64,000 bases of DNA from Aliiglaciecola sp. LCG003 (GTDB taxonomy: Bacteria > Pseudomonadota > Gammaproteobacteria > Enterobacterales > Alteromonadaceae), in contig NZ_CP128185.1 in NCBI RefSeq assembly GCF_030316135.1, positions 186,001-250,000 of the forward strand. Direction: 5' to 3'. The notes beneath the pieces are model-generated. The model did not search any database. It had not been told where the DNA came from and was given only the letters and a program-made list of their open reading frames with translations. Numbering within the stretch: position 1 is the stretch's first letter; every line of letters begins with the position of its first letter. Of the stretch, positions 53,381 to 62,226 are shown one piece after another. The translations under genes and the position numbers were made by a program.

Positions 53381-54874
53381 TCAATTTTCTCCGTCAAATC
53401 CTATTGGAATGATTTCTTGCGGTAATATAATGGTAAATGTGCTTCCCAAGCCAATCTCACTAACGGCAGTAATACAGCCTCTATGCCGTTCGACAATTCG
53501 TCTACATACAGCTAAACCGATACCTGTACCGGAATACTCTGTGCGTGAATGCAATCGCTTGAACGGTGAGAATATTTTATCTGAATACTCTTGGTCAAAA
53601 CCAATACCATTGTCTGTAATGGTAATTACATGACAAGGGATAGCTTCTTTTTGAATGCTAATTGTCCGCTCTTCGAATGCATAGGTAAAGGTAATTTTCG
53701 GTTCGACATTTTCTTTTCTAAATTTAATCGCGTTAGTGGTTAAATTTAAGAACAGTTGGTGCATCTGACTGGCATCAGCTTCGACTATCGGCAATTCACA
53801 TACATTGATCTGAGCATTAGATTCGCTGATAGTAATTTCTAAATCGTCGTTGATCAAAGCCATAATTTTGTTGAGGTCTACATCAACAAAGTCTTTGCCT
53901 CGAGTTGTAATCCTGGAAAATTCAAGTAAATCATTGATTAAATTAGACATCCGTTCTGCTGCATTGCGCATTCTATCAACATAATCACTGCCCTTTTCAC
54001 CCAAAGAATCCGCGAAACTGGTTTGTAAGCGGTCGCCAAAGGCTCTGATTTTGCGCAAGGGCTCTTGTAAATCGTGCGAGGCGACAAAGGCAAAATCCTC
54101 AAGCTCTCTGTTACTGCGCTCCAACTCTTCGGAATATAAATATAATTCTGCCGTACGCTCTTCAACCTTTTCCGCTAGTTCACGGTTTTGTGTCTCTAAT
54201 GTTGCTAGGTGACGCCGCTCATTTTTTGAGTTTAAACGCGCTAGAAATACCATCCCAATCAGCAATAGAAAGCTGGTGATGGCTGAAATAACAAAGGTAA
54301 CCTGCGCCTCATTTCTAACCGTCGCGAGTTTGCGGTGCTGCTCAGAGCGAAAATTAATCTCGGCTGTCTCGACCTCAACAAAAAGTTGGCGAATTTCGCT
54401 AGTTAAATTACGACCTCTGCCAGTCATAACAATTTTCAATGCACTTTTTTCGCGGTTAGATAGGGCTAAATCTACGGTTAACTCTAACTCCTTTAGCTTG
54501 ACAGCAATAAGATCTAATAAATCTAAAATTTTCTGGTTCTGTCCAGGAATTTCCGATTTCATATTGCGGACTTTGTCCATTTGCTGGGTGACTTTGCTTA
54601 GCGAGTCTTGATAGGGTAGTAGATAGCTCTCTACCTCGGTAAGCAAATAACCGCGCTGCCCTGTCTCAGCAGACAGCACCATAATATGCAACTCATCTAA
54701 TGCAACAATCACATCGCCAGTATTGGATAAACTTGATTGACTGGAGGATAAATCATCAATGGTTCTGATGGCTAAAAAAGCATTGCCGATTATTACACCC
54801 ACCACAATCATAGATATGAGTAGCCAAGTATACTGCGAATTGTCGGATGACTTCAAAGTAGGCATAAATTCCAT
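53381..54874 (-). CDS. CHASE3-domain sensor histidine kinase
   Basis: A 497-residue membrane kinase. TM1 at about 16-36 and TM2 at about 192-212 flank a periplasmic CHASE3 sensor with SAETGQRGYLLTEVESYLLPYQ (about 68-89). A coiled coil (about 222-262) leads to the DHp helix with His267 in VASHDLQEPLRKI, the phytochrome-like class. The ATPase domain has NLTTNAIKFRK, DNGIGFD and GTGIGLAVCRRI. CHASE3 ligands are unknown. Start is the ATG at 54874 or an ATG three codons later. The operon places it between a DHp-only protein and its probable response regulator. Confidence 0.9.
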   Translation of the reverse strand: MEFMPTLKSSDNSQYTWLLISMIVVGVIIGNAFLAIRTIDDLSSSQSSLSNTGDVIVALDELHIMVLSAETGQRGYLLTEVESYLLPYQDSLSKVTQQMDKVRNMKSEIPGQNQKILDLLDLIAVKLKELELTVDLALSNREKSALKIVMTGRGRNLTSEIRQLFVEVETAEINFRSEQHRKLATVRNEAQVTFVISAITSFLLLIGMVFLARLNSKNERRHLATLETQNRELAEKVEERTAELYLYSEELERSNRELEDFAFVASHDLQEPLRKIRAFGDRLQTSFADSLGEKGSDYVDRMRNAAERMSNLINDLLEFSRITTRGKDFVDVDLNKIMALINDDLEITISESNAQINVCELPIVEADASQMHQLFLNLTTNAIKFRKENVEPKITFTYAFEERTISIQKEAIPCHVITITDNGIGFDQEYSDKIFSPFKRLHSRTEYSGTGIGLAVCRRIVERHRGCITAVSEIGLGSTFTIILPQEIIPIGFDGEN

Positions 54875-54929
54875 TGTACCGTTAACTGATAAATAATGAT
54901 TAACCTAGAGACTCGCGCTAAATATCTGG

Positions 54930-55145
54930 TTATGTTTGGTCTTTAACGCTTTCAGAAATAGATTGCAGGCTAGTGCTGCAATCTTGGCAAGCGGCGATAA
55001 TTTTATCTAGCGCCGCTAAGGCCTTTTCTTTTGGCATGTCATTTTGCACAACTAATTTAACCAGTTCTGCATTCATAGAAATTTTATTTAACGGTCCTCT
55101 GGCGTCGTGTATCAATTTTGCCAAATTATCGTAATTACTACTCAT
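54930..55145 (-). CDS. Stand-alone histidine-kinase DHp (HisKA-like) domain protein
   Basis: A 71-residue protein from the ATG at 55145, which overlaps the stop of the sigma-54 regulator by 8 nt. A longer frame to 55238 runs inside that gene and is unlikely. Residues 9-28 (AKLIHDARGPLNKISMNAEL) match the phospho-acceptor helix of histidine kinases, H-D/E-x-R-x-P-L, with His13 as the candidate phosphorylated residue. The second helix (EKALAALDKIIAACQDC) completes a helical hairpin. No ATPase domain is present. It could be a phosphotransfer intermediate or a decoy for one of the kinases in the same operon. That role is inference; the motif itself is clear. Confidence 0.72.
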   Translation of the reverse strand: MSSNYDNLAKLIHDARGPLNKISMNAELVKLVVQNDMPKEKALAALDKIIAACQDCSTSLQSISESVKDQT

Positions 55146-56466
55146 CGAATTCACCATAAGCATGGAGTCGGTTATAAAGGGTCTTGGTACTGATACCAAG
55201 CATTTCTGCGGCCAATGTCTTATTGCCTTGCACTTCATTCAAAGTGGCTGTTATTAGTTCTTTTTCCACGTCTTCAATGGTTTTGCCTGCAGAGATAGAA
55301 CTGCTACTTTTGGTACCAATCGAAAACGGTGATGCAAAGCTAACGGGTAATTCTACCGCGCTGCCCTGAGGATCTGACATTATGTAGGCACGATGAATTG
55401 CATGGCGTAACTCCCGCACATTACCTGGCCAATCATGATTGGTTAGGCGCTGCAACTGCTCATTGCTCCAGCGATAATTTGTACCATTTTCATCATTTAA
55501 TTCGTTTAAGAACGCTTCAGCCAATAACGGGATATCACTTGCTCGTTCTCGCAAAGCCGGAATATTAATCGGGAACACCGCTAGTCGAAAGTAAATGTCT
55601 TCTCGCAACACTTTGCTTTCTGCTAATTCCTCAATGGTGCGGTTAGTGGCCGACACCACTCGGCAGTTTACCTCGATGTCTTTGGTGCCGCCTAAGCGTG
55701 TAACTTTTTTGTTTTCCAGCACCCGTAACAAGTTAGGCTGCATTTCGATTGGCATCTCAGTCACTTCATCCAAAAATAAAGTACCATGGTGCGCTCTTTC
55801 GAATACGCCTTCTTTCTTACCTACAGCACCGGTAAACGCGCCTTTTTCATGACCGAACAATTCGCTACCAATTAACTCTCTAGACAAGGCACCGCAGTTA
55901 GTCGCTACCAATGGACCTTCAGTTTTACTGGCAACATGAATTGCATGGGCCACAACTTCTTTACCCACACCACTTTCACCCATTAACATAACATTGGCGG
56001 AAGAACGCGCAACCCGTTCAATCATGGTGTAAAGACCTTGCATTACTTCTGACTCACCTATTAGGCTGTCGAAATGGCGTTTTACTGTACTGTTCTTAGT
56101 CGATTTCTTTTTACTTGCTTTTCTGTTCAGTGCGCTCTCGATATCTTCGCGCTGCAATGGTTTGAGCAAATAACCAACTTTAGGACCACACAAGCCTGCC
56201 AACATCCCCTTCACTGAAGGATGGCCGGTAATCATAGTGACAAATGGTGGTGAATCTAATTTTTCCAAATAATCGATAAAATGCAGACCACTGCCATCAG
56301 GAAGCATAAAGTCTAAAAAAATATGATCGAAGGTGCTCGCATCAACCCATTCATGGGCTTCTTTCAAGCTTGCTGCTAAACTGACCTCATGGCCTAGAAA
56401 TTCGATTATTTGACAAGCAACATCTGTAAATTCGGTATCGTCATCGACTAGCAAAACTCTTAACAC
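55138..56466 (-). CDS. Sigma-54-dependent response regulator (NtrC family)
   Basis: I choose the GTG at 56466 (442 residues), with AAGGA 6 nt upstream and the receiver starting at once (LRVLLVDDD); ATGs at 56487 and 56502 are alternatives. Receiver about 1-115 with Asp52 in IFLDFMLPDGSG. AAA+ domain about 135-365 with GESGVGKE (Walker A), ELFGHEKGAFTGA (sigma-54 contact) and TLFLDEV (Walker B). A Fis-type helix-turn-helix lies at the end (LAAEMLGISTKTLYNRLHAYGE). It activates sigma-54 promoters when phosphorylated. It leads the phosphorelay operon. I found no clear -24/-12 promoter in front of the operon. Confidence 0.92.
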   Translation of the reverse strand: MLRVLLVDDDTEFTDVACQIIEFLGHEVSLAASLKEAHEWVDASTFDHIFLDFMLPDGSGLHFIDYLEKLDSPPFVTMITGHPSVKGMLAGLCGPKVGYLLKPLQREDIESALNRKASKKKSTKNSTVKRHFDSLIGESEVMQGLYTMIERVARSSANVMLMGESGVGKEVVAHAIHVASKTEGPLVATNCGALSRELIGSELFGHEKGAFTGAVGKKEGVFERAHHGTLFLDEVTEMPIEMQPNLLRVLENKKVTRLGGTKDIEVNCRVVSATNRTIEELAESKVLREDIYFRLAVFPINIPALRERASDIPLLAEAFLNELNDENGTNYRWSNEQLQRLTNHDWPGNVRELRHAIHRAYIMSDPQGSAVELPVSFASPFSIGTKSSSSISAGKTIEDVEKELITATLNEVQGNKTLAAEMLGISTKTLYNRLHAYGEFDE

Positions 56467-56562
56467 TGCATTTCCTTTTTTTAGCATGTTTTGGAGTAGC
56501 AAAGCTTACCAAGCAAACTCAACTTAGTTACATAAATTAAAGGTGAATACCCGCATTACGTA

Positions 56563-56592
56563 TTTGCTACAGTTTATATCTATTTTGCTACA
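56563..56592. repeat. Direct repeat TTTGCTACA upstream of the signalling operon
   Basis: Two exact 9-nt copies (56563-56571 and 56584-56592), 21 nt start to start, about two helical turns, roughly 100 nt before the regulator start codon. The spacing suits a regulator-binding pair, possibly autoregulation, but no binding data can be inferred. Confidence 0.38.
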
Positions 56593-56624
56593 ATGTGGAT
56601 CAAAACGAAAAGAGAATTATTTAT

Positions 56625-56654
56625 ATTGCCCTTAAATCCCTATTTAAGGGCAAT
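56625..56654 (-). terminator. Perfect 13-bp hairpin after the MscS gene
   Basis: ATTGCCCTTAAAT and ATTTAAGGGCAAT arms with a 4-nt loop, 15 nt after the stop at 56669 on the minus strand. The flanking sequence is A/T-rich without a pure U-run. Likely terminator of the MscS/UbiB pair. Confidence 0.7.
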
Positions 56655-56668
56655 TAGCTGGATTTCAA

Positions 56669-57721
56669 CTAATTGCTATTTTTCGCTTCTGATTGATTTA
56701 GTTCTTTTAATGAAATTTTCAACTGTTCTAGGGTGTTTTGCAATATATCTTTTTGTGAGGTTGTTGCGTCGCCTAGCTGTACTTCAGTTTGGTTAATTTT
56801 CTCGGTTATCTGTTCAATTTGGCTTTCGCGCAATTCTGCCTGCTCCGCTTTATCGAACATCACCTCCTCGGCGCTTGCAGCGCTATCATCCACTTTGTTA
56901 TTTTGCACTTTAGGAATGACTTTAGCATCATCAGAAATTTTGCGTTGATTCATATAACTAGGAGACATAATTTCAATTTGACTGTTGTGTAACACATCCA
57001 ATACTTCACGATTAAGTAAACTGCGAGAACTGATCATGCTATTTACTTCTTCTAATTTGCCACTGATCTTATAGGTAACCGCAAAGTCGCCCAACTCAAT
57101 AATGTGCACAAAGGAATCAGTTAATCCGCATTTTTCTGCGGCCTGATTAAGCAAATTAGTTATGATTGAATGATGCACATCATATCCCAATGACAAGGTC
57201 GTGGAGATGATGGTGCCAGAGCTGTGGGTTACCGACACGGGGTGTGTGATCATGTATGTATTGGGCAATGAGACTAAATCTCTAATTTCGGTTTGAATTT
57301 CTGTATCAAGCAAACCTCTTTCTACCACCCGGCCAAAGTAGTCACCAATTTGGATAAATTCACCTGTGTTGAATGGCTTGGTGATCCGCAGCATGATACC
57401 GGCTAATAAGTTGGCGAAAATGGTGCTAGAAGAGAAGGCAAAGATACCGGATATAACTAAACCTATTAAACCGATAATTTGATTGCGTGAACTCTCACTT
57501 ACCGGCAGTGATAAAACAACCAGCAGAACTCCAACTAAAGTTAATCCAAGCATGATAAGTTGGCGGGAAAATAGTTTTTCGTTACCTTGATCTTGATATT
57601 TTTTAATAATTAAAAAGTGAGCTAGAGCCAGAGCGCCGCTCACTAAACACAAAATTATAATGAAGGGTAGAAAGCTGTAAAAACCATTGAGCATAGCTTC
57701 TGTCGTTGGCACGTGACGCAT
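56669..57721 (-). CDS. MscS-family channel protein with C-terminal coiled coil
   Basis: A 350-residue protein. Helices at about 12-38, 52-70 and 80-112 are followed by an MscS beta domain (ITKPFNTGEFIQIGDYFGRVVERGLLDTEIQTEIRDLVSLPN). The pore helix is less MscS-like (GIFAFSSSTIFANLLAGIML), so gating may differ. The C-terminal 75 residues are Gln/Glu/Lys-rich and predicted coiled coil (LRESQIEQITEKINQTEVQL). It lies 14 nt after the ABC1/UbiB kinase gene, an operon-like spacing. It is the second MscS-type gene in the window and not a close copy of the first. Confidence 0.85.
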   Translation of the reverse strand: MRHVPTTEAMLNGFYSFLPFIIILCLVSGALALAHFLIIKKYQDQGNEKLFSRQLIMLGLTLVGVLLVVLSLPVSESSRNQIIGLIGLVISGIFAFSSSTIFANLLAGIMLRITKPFNTGEFIQIGDYFGRVVERGLLDTEIQTEIRDLVSLPNTYMITHPVSVTHSSGTIISTTLSLGYDVHHSIITNLLNQAAEKCGLTDSFVHIIELGDFAVTYKISGKLEEVNSMISSRSLLNREVLDVLHNSQIEIMSPSYMNQRKISDDAKVIPKVQNNKVDDSAASAEEVMFDKAEQAELRESQIEQITEKINQTEVQLGDATTSQKDILQNTLEQLKISLKELNQSEAKNSN

Positions 57722-57735
57722 CCTGAGGACAAAGG

Positions 57736-59079
57736 TTATGGTTGAGAGACTATTACTTTATCAATATAGGCAACAAATAACGACCGCACATCGACATTGG
57801 CTTTCAATTTAGTGGCTAATAAAAATAACCCAGCTAATTTTCGGTGTAAAAATATGGCATCAATTGGTGGAGTATGGGCATATTCTTTGTCAAATCCTAA
57901 GCGCATTCCTTCGACTCGTAAGCGTTCTATTAAGTCGGTGTCCCCAAAATTAAACGGTCCGTGGGTATACAGGGGTTCACAGGCTTGATAACACATAGTG
58001 TAAATAATGTTTTTAACTGACGGGGGTAATGATTGTTTGAGTAATCCCAATTTATCAGCAGCATCAGCAACGGCATCTAAATCGCTTTTAAATCCTCCTC
58101 GCATTAAGTTCAAATAACCTTGCGCTATGTTGAGAGGAAATTCGCGGGTCGCGCCAAAATCTAACAGTACTATCTTATGAGATTCAGCATCATACTGATA
58201 ATTAGCGAAATTCGGATCGGTTTGCACCAATTGATAATCAAATAGTTCTTTGAACAAGAGTCGAAGCAAATCGCTAACCACTTGATCTCGCAGCCCTTGC
58301 TCTGCATTTATTAGAGATTCGATGGGCTGACCGTCCATATAGGTCATTGCCAAGATAACTTCATTGCTGTATTTAGCCACATAAGTGGGAATGGAGAACG
58401 CAGGGTCATCCACTACAATTTCGGCGTATTGCTCTAAGCGCTTACCTTCGAGTAAATAGTCGGCCTCATCGTGTAACTGCGCCTTTGCTTCTTTTAGCAA
58501 CGGCTTAATGTCTATGTCCTTGGGTAACATGCCTGACAATTTAATCAAAGATGCAACATTATCCACATCACTATCTATGCTTTGCTTGATCCCAGGGTAT
58601 TGAATTTTGATCGCCAAGCGCTGCAATTCCGTGCTGATGACTTTATGCACTTGGCCAATTGAAGCGGCGGCAATGGGTTGCATGGGGAACTGAATAAACT
58701 GCTGTTGCCACTTCTCGCCCCATTGTGCATTCAACAATTCTAATAATTCGCTTTGTGGCATCGATTTGGCTTCAGAGCGAAGACGGCTCAAAATTTCTGA
58801 TAATTCAGGGGGCAGCACATCTCCAGCATCCATAGAAATTAGTTGTCCAATTTTCATTGCCGCACCGCGCATTTGCGCTAACTGCTCGGCTACCCGCATG
58901 ATATTACCGGGAGTCAGCAAAAGGTCTTTGACCTTGGGGCGATTACCTTTACTGAGTTCTGATATGCCTTCGGAAATCATATTACCGGCTATCCTGCTTG
59001 CCATACTACCCAATTTGGTGAATCGTGAAATTCTTCCCTTAGGGATCTTTGCTTCCTGTGAGCTGAATTTTTTAACCAT
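57736..59079 (-). CDS. ABC1/UbiB (AarF/COQ8) family atypical kinase
   Basis: A 447-residue atypical kinase-like ATPase. It has the family's KxGQ motif (KIGQLISMD, Lys76-Gln79), the Ala-rich nucleotide loop AAASIGQVH, IKIQYPGI with the catalytic-domain Lys, and QTDPNFANY and LLDFGATRE for the metal. It is shorter than UbiB (about 545) and lacks its C-terminal membrane helices, so it is a paralogue of ubiB rather than ubiB itself. Possible roles are in quinone or lipid homeostasis. Its neighbour is a channel gene 14 nt downstream. Confidence 0.87.
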   Translation of the reverse strand: MVKKFSSQEAKIPKGRISRFTKLGSMASRIAGNMISEGISELSKGNRPKVKDLLLTPGNIMRVAEQLAQMRGAAMKIGQLISMDAGDVLPPELSEILSRLRSEAKSMPQSELLELLNAQWGEKWQQQFIQFPMQPIAAASIGQVHKVISTELQRLAIKIQYPGIKQSIDSDVDNVASLIKLSGMLPKDIDIKPLLKEAKAQLHDEADYLLEGKRLEQYAEIVVDDPAFSIPTYVAKYSNEVILAMTYMDGQPIESLINAEQGLRDQVVSDLLRLLFKELFDYQLVQTDPNFANYQYDAESHKIVLLDFGATREFPLNIAQGYLNLMRGGFKSDLDAVADAADKLGLLKQSLPPSVKNIIYTMCYQACEPLYTHGPFNFGDTDLIERLRVEGMRLGFDKEYAHTPPIDAIFLHRKLAGLFLLATKLKANVDVRSLFVAYIDKVIVSQP

Positions 59080-59427
59080 TAACTGCTGTGCTCAGGTGAT
59101 CGAATATTACTCGACGCATCATATATCCTTGTGCAACTAGAAATGTTGTAGTGATAGGTACGCTTGCAAATTGAATTTAGCGCAAAAGTGCTCCGTGACC
59201 TAATATTAATCCCTTGTCAGCAAATATAAAAAAACCGGTATGACAGGCCTGAATATTCGCTTTGCCAGAATAATATTCAGTGCTGGCGCCGAGGGTAAAC
59301 CGGGATATTTAATCCTCACCTAAGGGGATTTTATTACGTTAATTTTATTCTACTCATTTGCCATGATGCTATCCCAATTTTTACACAATACGTTATACTC
59401 GCTGCCAATTAGATTAGGAGATTAAAA
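59080..59427. other. 348-nt divergent intergenic region with a structured segment
   Basis: No gene is supported. It carries the promoters of the UbiB-like and DUF3010 genes. A TATACT box (59394-59399), without a good -35, sits about 30 nt before the DUF3010 start. The segment 59235-59303 can fold into nested stems and is listed separately. Confidence 0.55.
59235..59303. other. Nested inverted repeats, possible structured RNA or regulatory site
   Basis: The outer arms CCGGT/ACCGG, a 3-bp CAG/CTG step and the inner 9-bp arms CTGAATATT (59249-59257) and AATATTCAG (59272-59280) could form one long stem with internal loops. It lies about 125 nt before the DUF3010 start. I match it to no known riboswitch. 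No folding calculation was possible. Confidence 0.35.
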
Positions 59428-59883
59428 ATGAAAATTTGTGGTGTAGATTTAAAAGGTAGTGAAGCAAATATTTGCCTGCTTTCATTGGACAATGATGTGT
59501 TTCTTTTGCCTGATTGTCGAGTACGCAAATTGGCATATTCTAAGCAGAACTCCACTGAAGATATCCGCGAATTTCAATTTACCTTTAAAAAGCTGATGGA
59601 AGACTACAAAATAGACTACGTGGTTATCCGTGATCGTCCAACAAAAGGAAAATTCGCCGGCAGTTCGGCCGGGTTTAAACTCGAAGCGGCTATTCAACTC
59701 ATCGAAGACCTCAAGGTTAAAGTGATCACTCCTTCAGTTATGAAAGAGATTATTAAACGCAACCCTATCCCAGTGCAATTCTCTGAGACCGGCTTGAAAA
59801 TGTTTCAAGAAGACGCTTTCAATACAGCTTATGCACAAATAATGTTGGATAAACATGGTCTGCCAGAACCCAAAATTGATTAA
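59428..59883 (+). CDS. DUF3010 family protein
   Basis: A 151-residue cytosolic protein with AGGAG about 8 nt before the ATG. It matches DUF3010 of gammaproteobacteria. It opens with MKICGVDLKGSEANICLL, like the first strand of RuvC/RNase H-type folds, followed by DYVVIRDRPTKGKFAGSSAGFKLEAAIQ. Whether it has nuclease activity is unknown. It is transcribed alone. Confidence 0.82.
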   Translation: MKICGVDLKGSEANICLLSLDNDVFLLPDCRVRKLAYSKQNSTEDIREFQFTFKKLMEDYKIDYVVIRDRPTKGKFAGSSAGFKLEAAIQLIEDLKVKVITPSVMKEIIKRNPIPVQFSETGLKMFQEDAFNTAYAQIMLDKHGLPEPKID

Positions 59884-60046
59884 CTAGCTAGGCAACTGGC
59901 AGATGGCGTAACTACTCGAGGCGAGATTAGGTTAACTCGCCTCAGATGCTGGGTTTGTATGCTACGGTTTTGATACTATTGTTAATCACTGTAAGCCCTT
60001 CACTTGGCGCTGATAATCCGCGCTCAATTTCTTGGACCTGTAAACT

Positions 60047-60946
60047 ATGTCAGATAAAACAATCCGCTCCGGTGTGCTATTTGCTTTAGCCGCATATTCG
60101 ATGTGGGGTTTCGCACCAATATATTTTAAATTTTTAAAAGCGCTACCCGCGACTGATGTGTTGGTGCATAGAGTGGTGTGGTCAGCCTTAGTGCTGGTTT
60201 TACTGGTATGGGCTACTGGGCAAAGTGCAAAAGTAGCAATCGCGTTAAAAAATAAACGCGTGATTCAAGTTCTGCTGCTATCTGGAGTCCTGCTCGCAGG
60301 CAATTGGTTGCTGTTTATCTGGGCGGTGAATAGTGATCATATTCTGGATGCAAGTTTAGGCTATTACATTAACCCACTTTTGAATGTATTTTTAGGACGG
60401 GTATTTTTAGGCGAACGCTTAAGAAGGATGCAGAAAATCGCGGTTGGACTAGCGGTGGTGGGCGTTTCCATAATGATCATATCCTTTGGAGAGTTTCCGT
60501 GGATAGCCCTAATCTTGGCGGCTAGTTTTGGCGTTTATGGATTGTTAAGAAAACAAGTTGCGGTGGACTCCTTGCCTGGTCTACTGATCGAAACCATGAT
60601 GATGTTACCTTTTGCTATTGGCTACTGGATATTTTTTGCCACTGAACATAGCAACCTATTTGCGAATCCCACATCATTAAACCTTTTGATTATAGGTTTG
60701 GGCTTGGTGACTACTGCGCCACTGCTGTGCTTTACCGCTGCGGCCCGCAGGATCCGTTACTCCACACTGGGTTTTTTCCAATATATAGGGCCTACAATTA
60801 TGTTCATTTTAGCGGTCTATATCTACGCTGAGCCATTGCATGAAGCTCGCCTGATCACCTTTGGCTTTGTTTGGGCGGCGCTAGCATTGTTTAGTTTTGA
60901 TTCTTATCGAGGTTACCGCTCGCAAAAGCGGCTGATTGCAGGCTAG
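60047..60946 (+). CDS. rarD: RarD-type EamA-family transporter
   Basis: A 299-residue inner-membrane protein of ten predicted helices made of two EamA repeats. The start GVLFALAAYSMWGFAPIYFKFL and the middle block GNWLLFIWAVNSDHILDASLGYYINPLLNVFLG are diagnostic of RarD. Members export or import small metabolites; the substrate of RarD is not settled. It ends overlapping the convergent diguanylate cyclase gene by 4 nt. Confidence 0.92.
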   Translation: MSDKTIRSGVLFALAAYSMWGFAPIYFKFLKALPATDVLVHRVVWSALVLVLLVWATGQSAKVAIALKNKRVIQVLLLSGVLLAGNWLLFIWAVNSDHILDASLGYYINPLLNVFLGRVFLGERLRRMQKIAVGLAVVGVSIMIISFGEFPWIALILAASFGVYGLLRKQVAVDSLPGLLIETMMMLPFAIGYWIFFATEHSNLFANPTSLNLLIIGLGLVTTAPLLCFTAAARRIRYSTLGFFQYIGPTIMFILAVYIYAEPLHEARLITFGFVWAALALFSFDSYRGYRSQKRLIAG

Positions 60947-62184
60947 TTATCCCCCACGGTTTGATTACGACCCTTTGCTTTAGCTGCGTAGAGGTGCTCA
61001 TCTGCTAGGGTGAGCATAGTCTCTATTTTGCCAGTTAGCTGAGAAGTGACGCCAATACTAACGGTGCATGAGTGCCTGATATCGGCACTTTTAATCACCT
61101 TTTTACTCACGGCTAGCCTGAATGATTCAACGAACTCAAGGGCGTCATCATGGTTAACATTAGGTAAAAATATACAGAATTCTTCACCACCAAAGCGAGA
61201 TACATGAAATTTTGCAAAATGACGGTTAATTAATCGGGCAACCTCTTTTAATACCAGGTCACCATAATCGTGGCCAAAGTTATCGTTGATGGATTTGAAG
61301 TGATCGAGATCGATCAGCGCCATTGTCATGCAGTCTAGTCCGCGCCTGATACTACTTTCAGCCTTATTGAAAAAGTGTCGTCGATTGGGCAGACCGGTTA
61401 AATAATCAGTATTCGCCGCTTTACGAATCGTATCTATCTGTTCTATGTATTCAACATTTTGTACGATGCGGCAGAAAAATTCTTCATGACAATAGGGTTT
61501 GTTCAGGTAATCGTTGGCACCACTTTTGATAAATTTTGCTAACAAGCTTGAGCTGCGAGATGCAGAAATACCGATGATACTCAGCTCATCTTTGCCATAC
61601 AACTTCCTAGCTTCTACGGTTAAGGCTACGCCCGACATATCGGGCATGTACTCATTGGTTATCATGAGTTTTATTTCCGGATGCTCTCTGAGCATAATTA
61701 AACCCTGCTGGGCGGTTGTCGCGCTATAGGTAATGAAATTGTGTCTACTCAGTAAGGACACCATACTATTGCGACTTTGTGTTGAGTCATCTACTACTAA
61801 TACGCCGATGGTTTTGTTTTTTTCGAGCCTAGCAAGCAAGCGACTAAGATACTCGAATATTTGCGTATTTTGCTTGGGGATATAATCAATGACATTTTTA
61901 CTTAGAATATGCTCGCGGACGTATTCATCTGAGCGGTCGGTAATAACAATTACAGGGATAAAGGACTCAATTGCATAATCTATGGCTTGACCCTCGGGCG
62001 CATCGGGTAAGGTATAGTCAACAACCGCACATAAATAAGTTTCCGGTGCGGTACTTTCGAAAATGACTTTTGCTTGGGTTAGCGATGAAGCATAGACAAC
62101 ATCTAGATTCGCCTTCCCAATAACCCGTTTTAGCACCCGCATACTGGATTCATTATCTTCGATTAATAAAACTTTAAATTTCAT
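60943..62184 (-). CDS. PleD-like REC-REC-GGDEF diguanylate cyclase
   Basis: A 413-residue protein from the ATG at 62184 (AGG 6 nt upstream; a TTG one codon earlier is possible). The first receiver (about 3-120) has Asp56 in VVDYTLPDA. The second (about 127-240) keeps the acidic pair VVDDS but has Asn177 (ITNEYMPDMSG) where the phosphorylated Asp should be, so it is probably an adaptor domain. The GGDEF domain (about 255-410) has the active-site RFGGEEF and lacks the RxxD inhibitory site. It makes c-di-GMP in response to phosphorylation by an unknown kinase. Confidence 0.9.
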   Translation of the reverse strand: MKFKVLLIEDNESSMRVLKRVIGKANLDVVYASSLTQAKVIFESTAPETYLCAVVDYTLPDAPEGQAIDYAIESFIPVIVITDRSDEYVREHILSKNVIDYIPKQNTQIFEYLSRLLARLEKNKTIGVLVVDDSTQSRNSMVSLLSRHNFITYSATTAQQGLIMLREHPEIKLMITNEYMPDMSGVALTVEARKLYGKDELSIIGISASRSSSLLAKFIKSGANDYLNKPYCHEEFFCRIVQNVEYIEQIDTIRKAANTDYLTGLPNRRHFFNKAESSIRRGLDCMTMALIDLDHFKSINDNFGHDYGDLVLKEVARLINRHFAKFHVSRFGGEEFCIFLPNVNHDDALEFVESFRLAVSKKVIKSADIRHSCTVSIGVTSQLTGKIETMLTLADEHLYAAKAKGRNQTVGDN

Positions 62185-62226
62185 CAAAACCTACTTTAAT
62201 GACTAACTGGGTGCACAGCCAACTCG

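Noticed and set aside
55146-55238. 31-residue N-terminal extension of the DHp-only protein
   Set aside because: The extension lies inside the conserved Fis-type end of the sigma-54 regulator gene, and the ATG at 55145 gives the natural domain start.
56467-56668. Possible -24/-12 sigma-54 promoter in front of the phosphorelay operon
   Set aside because: The best GG...GC pair has an 8-nt rather than 10-nt spacer and lies close to the start codon. I could not support it.
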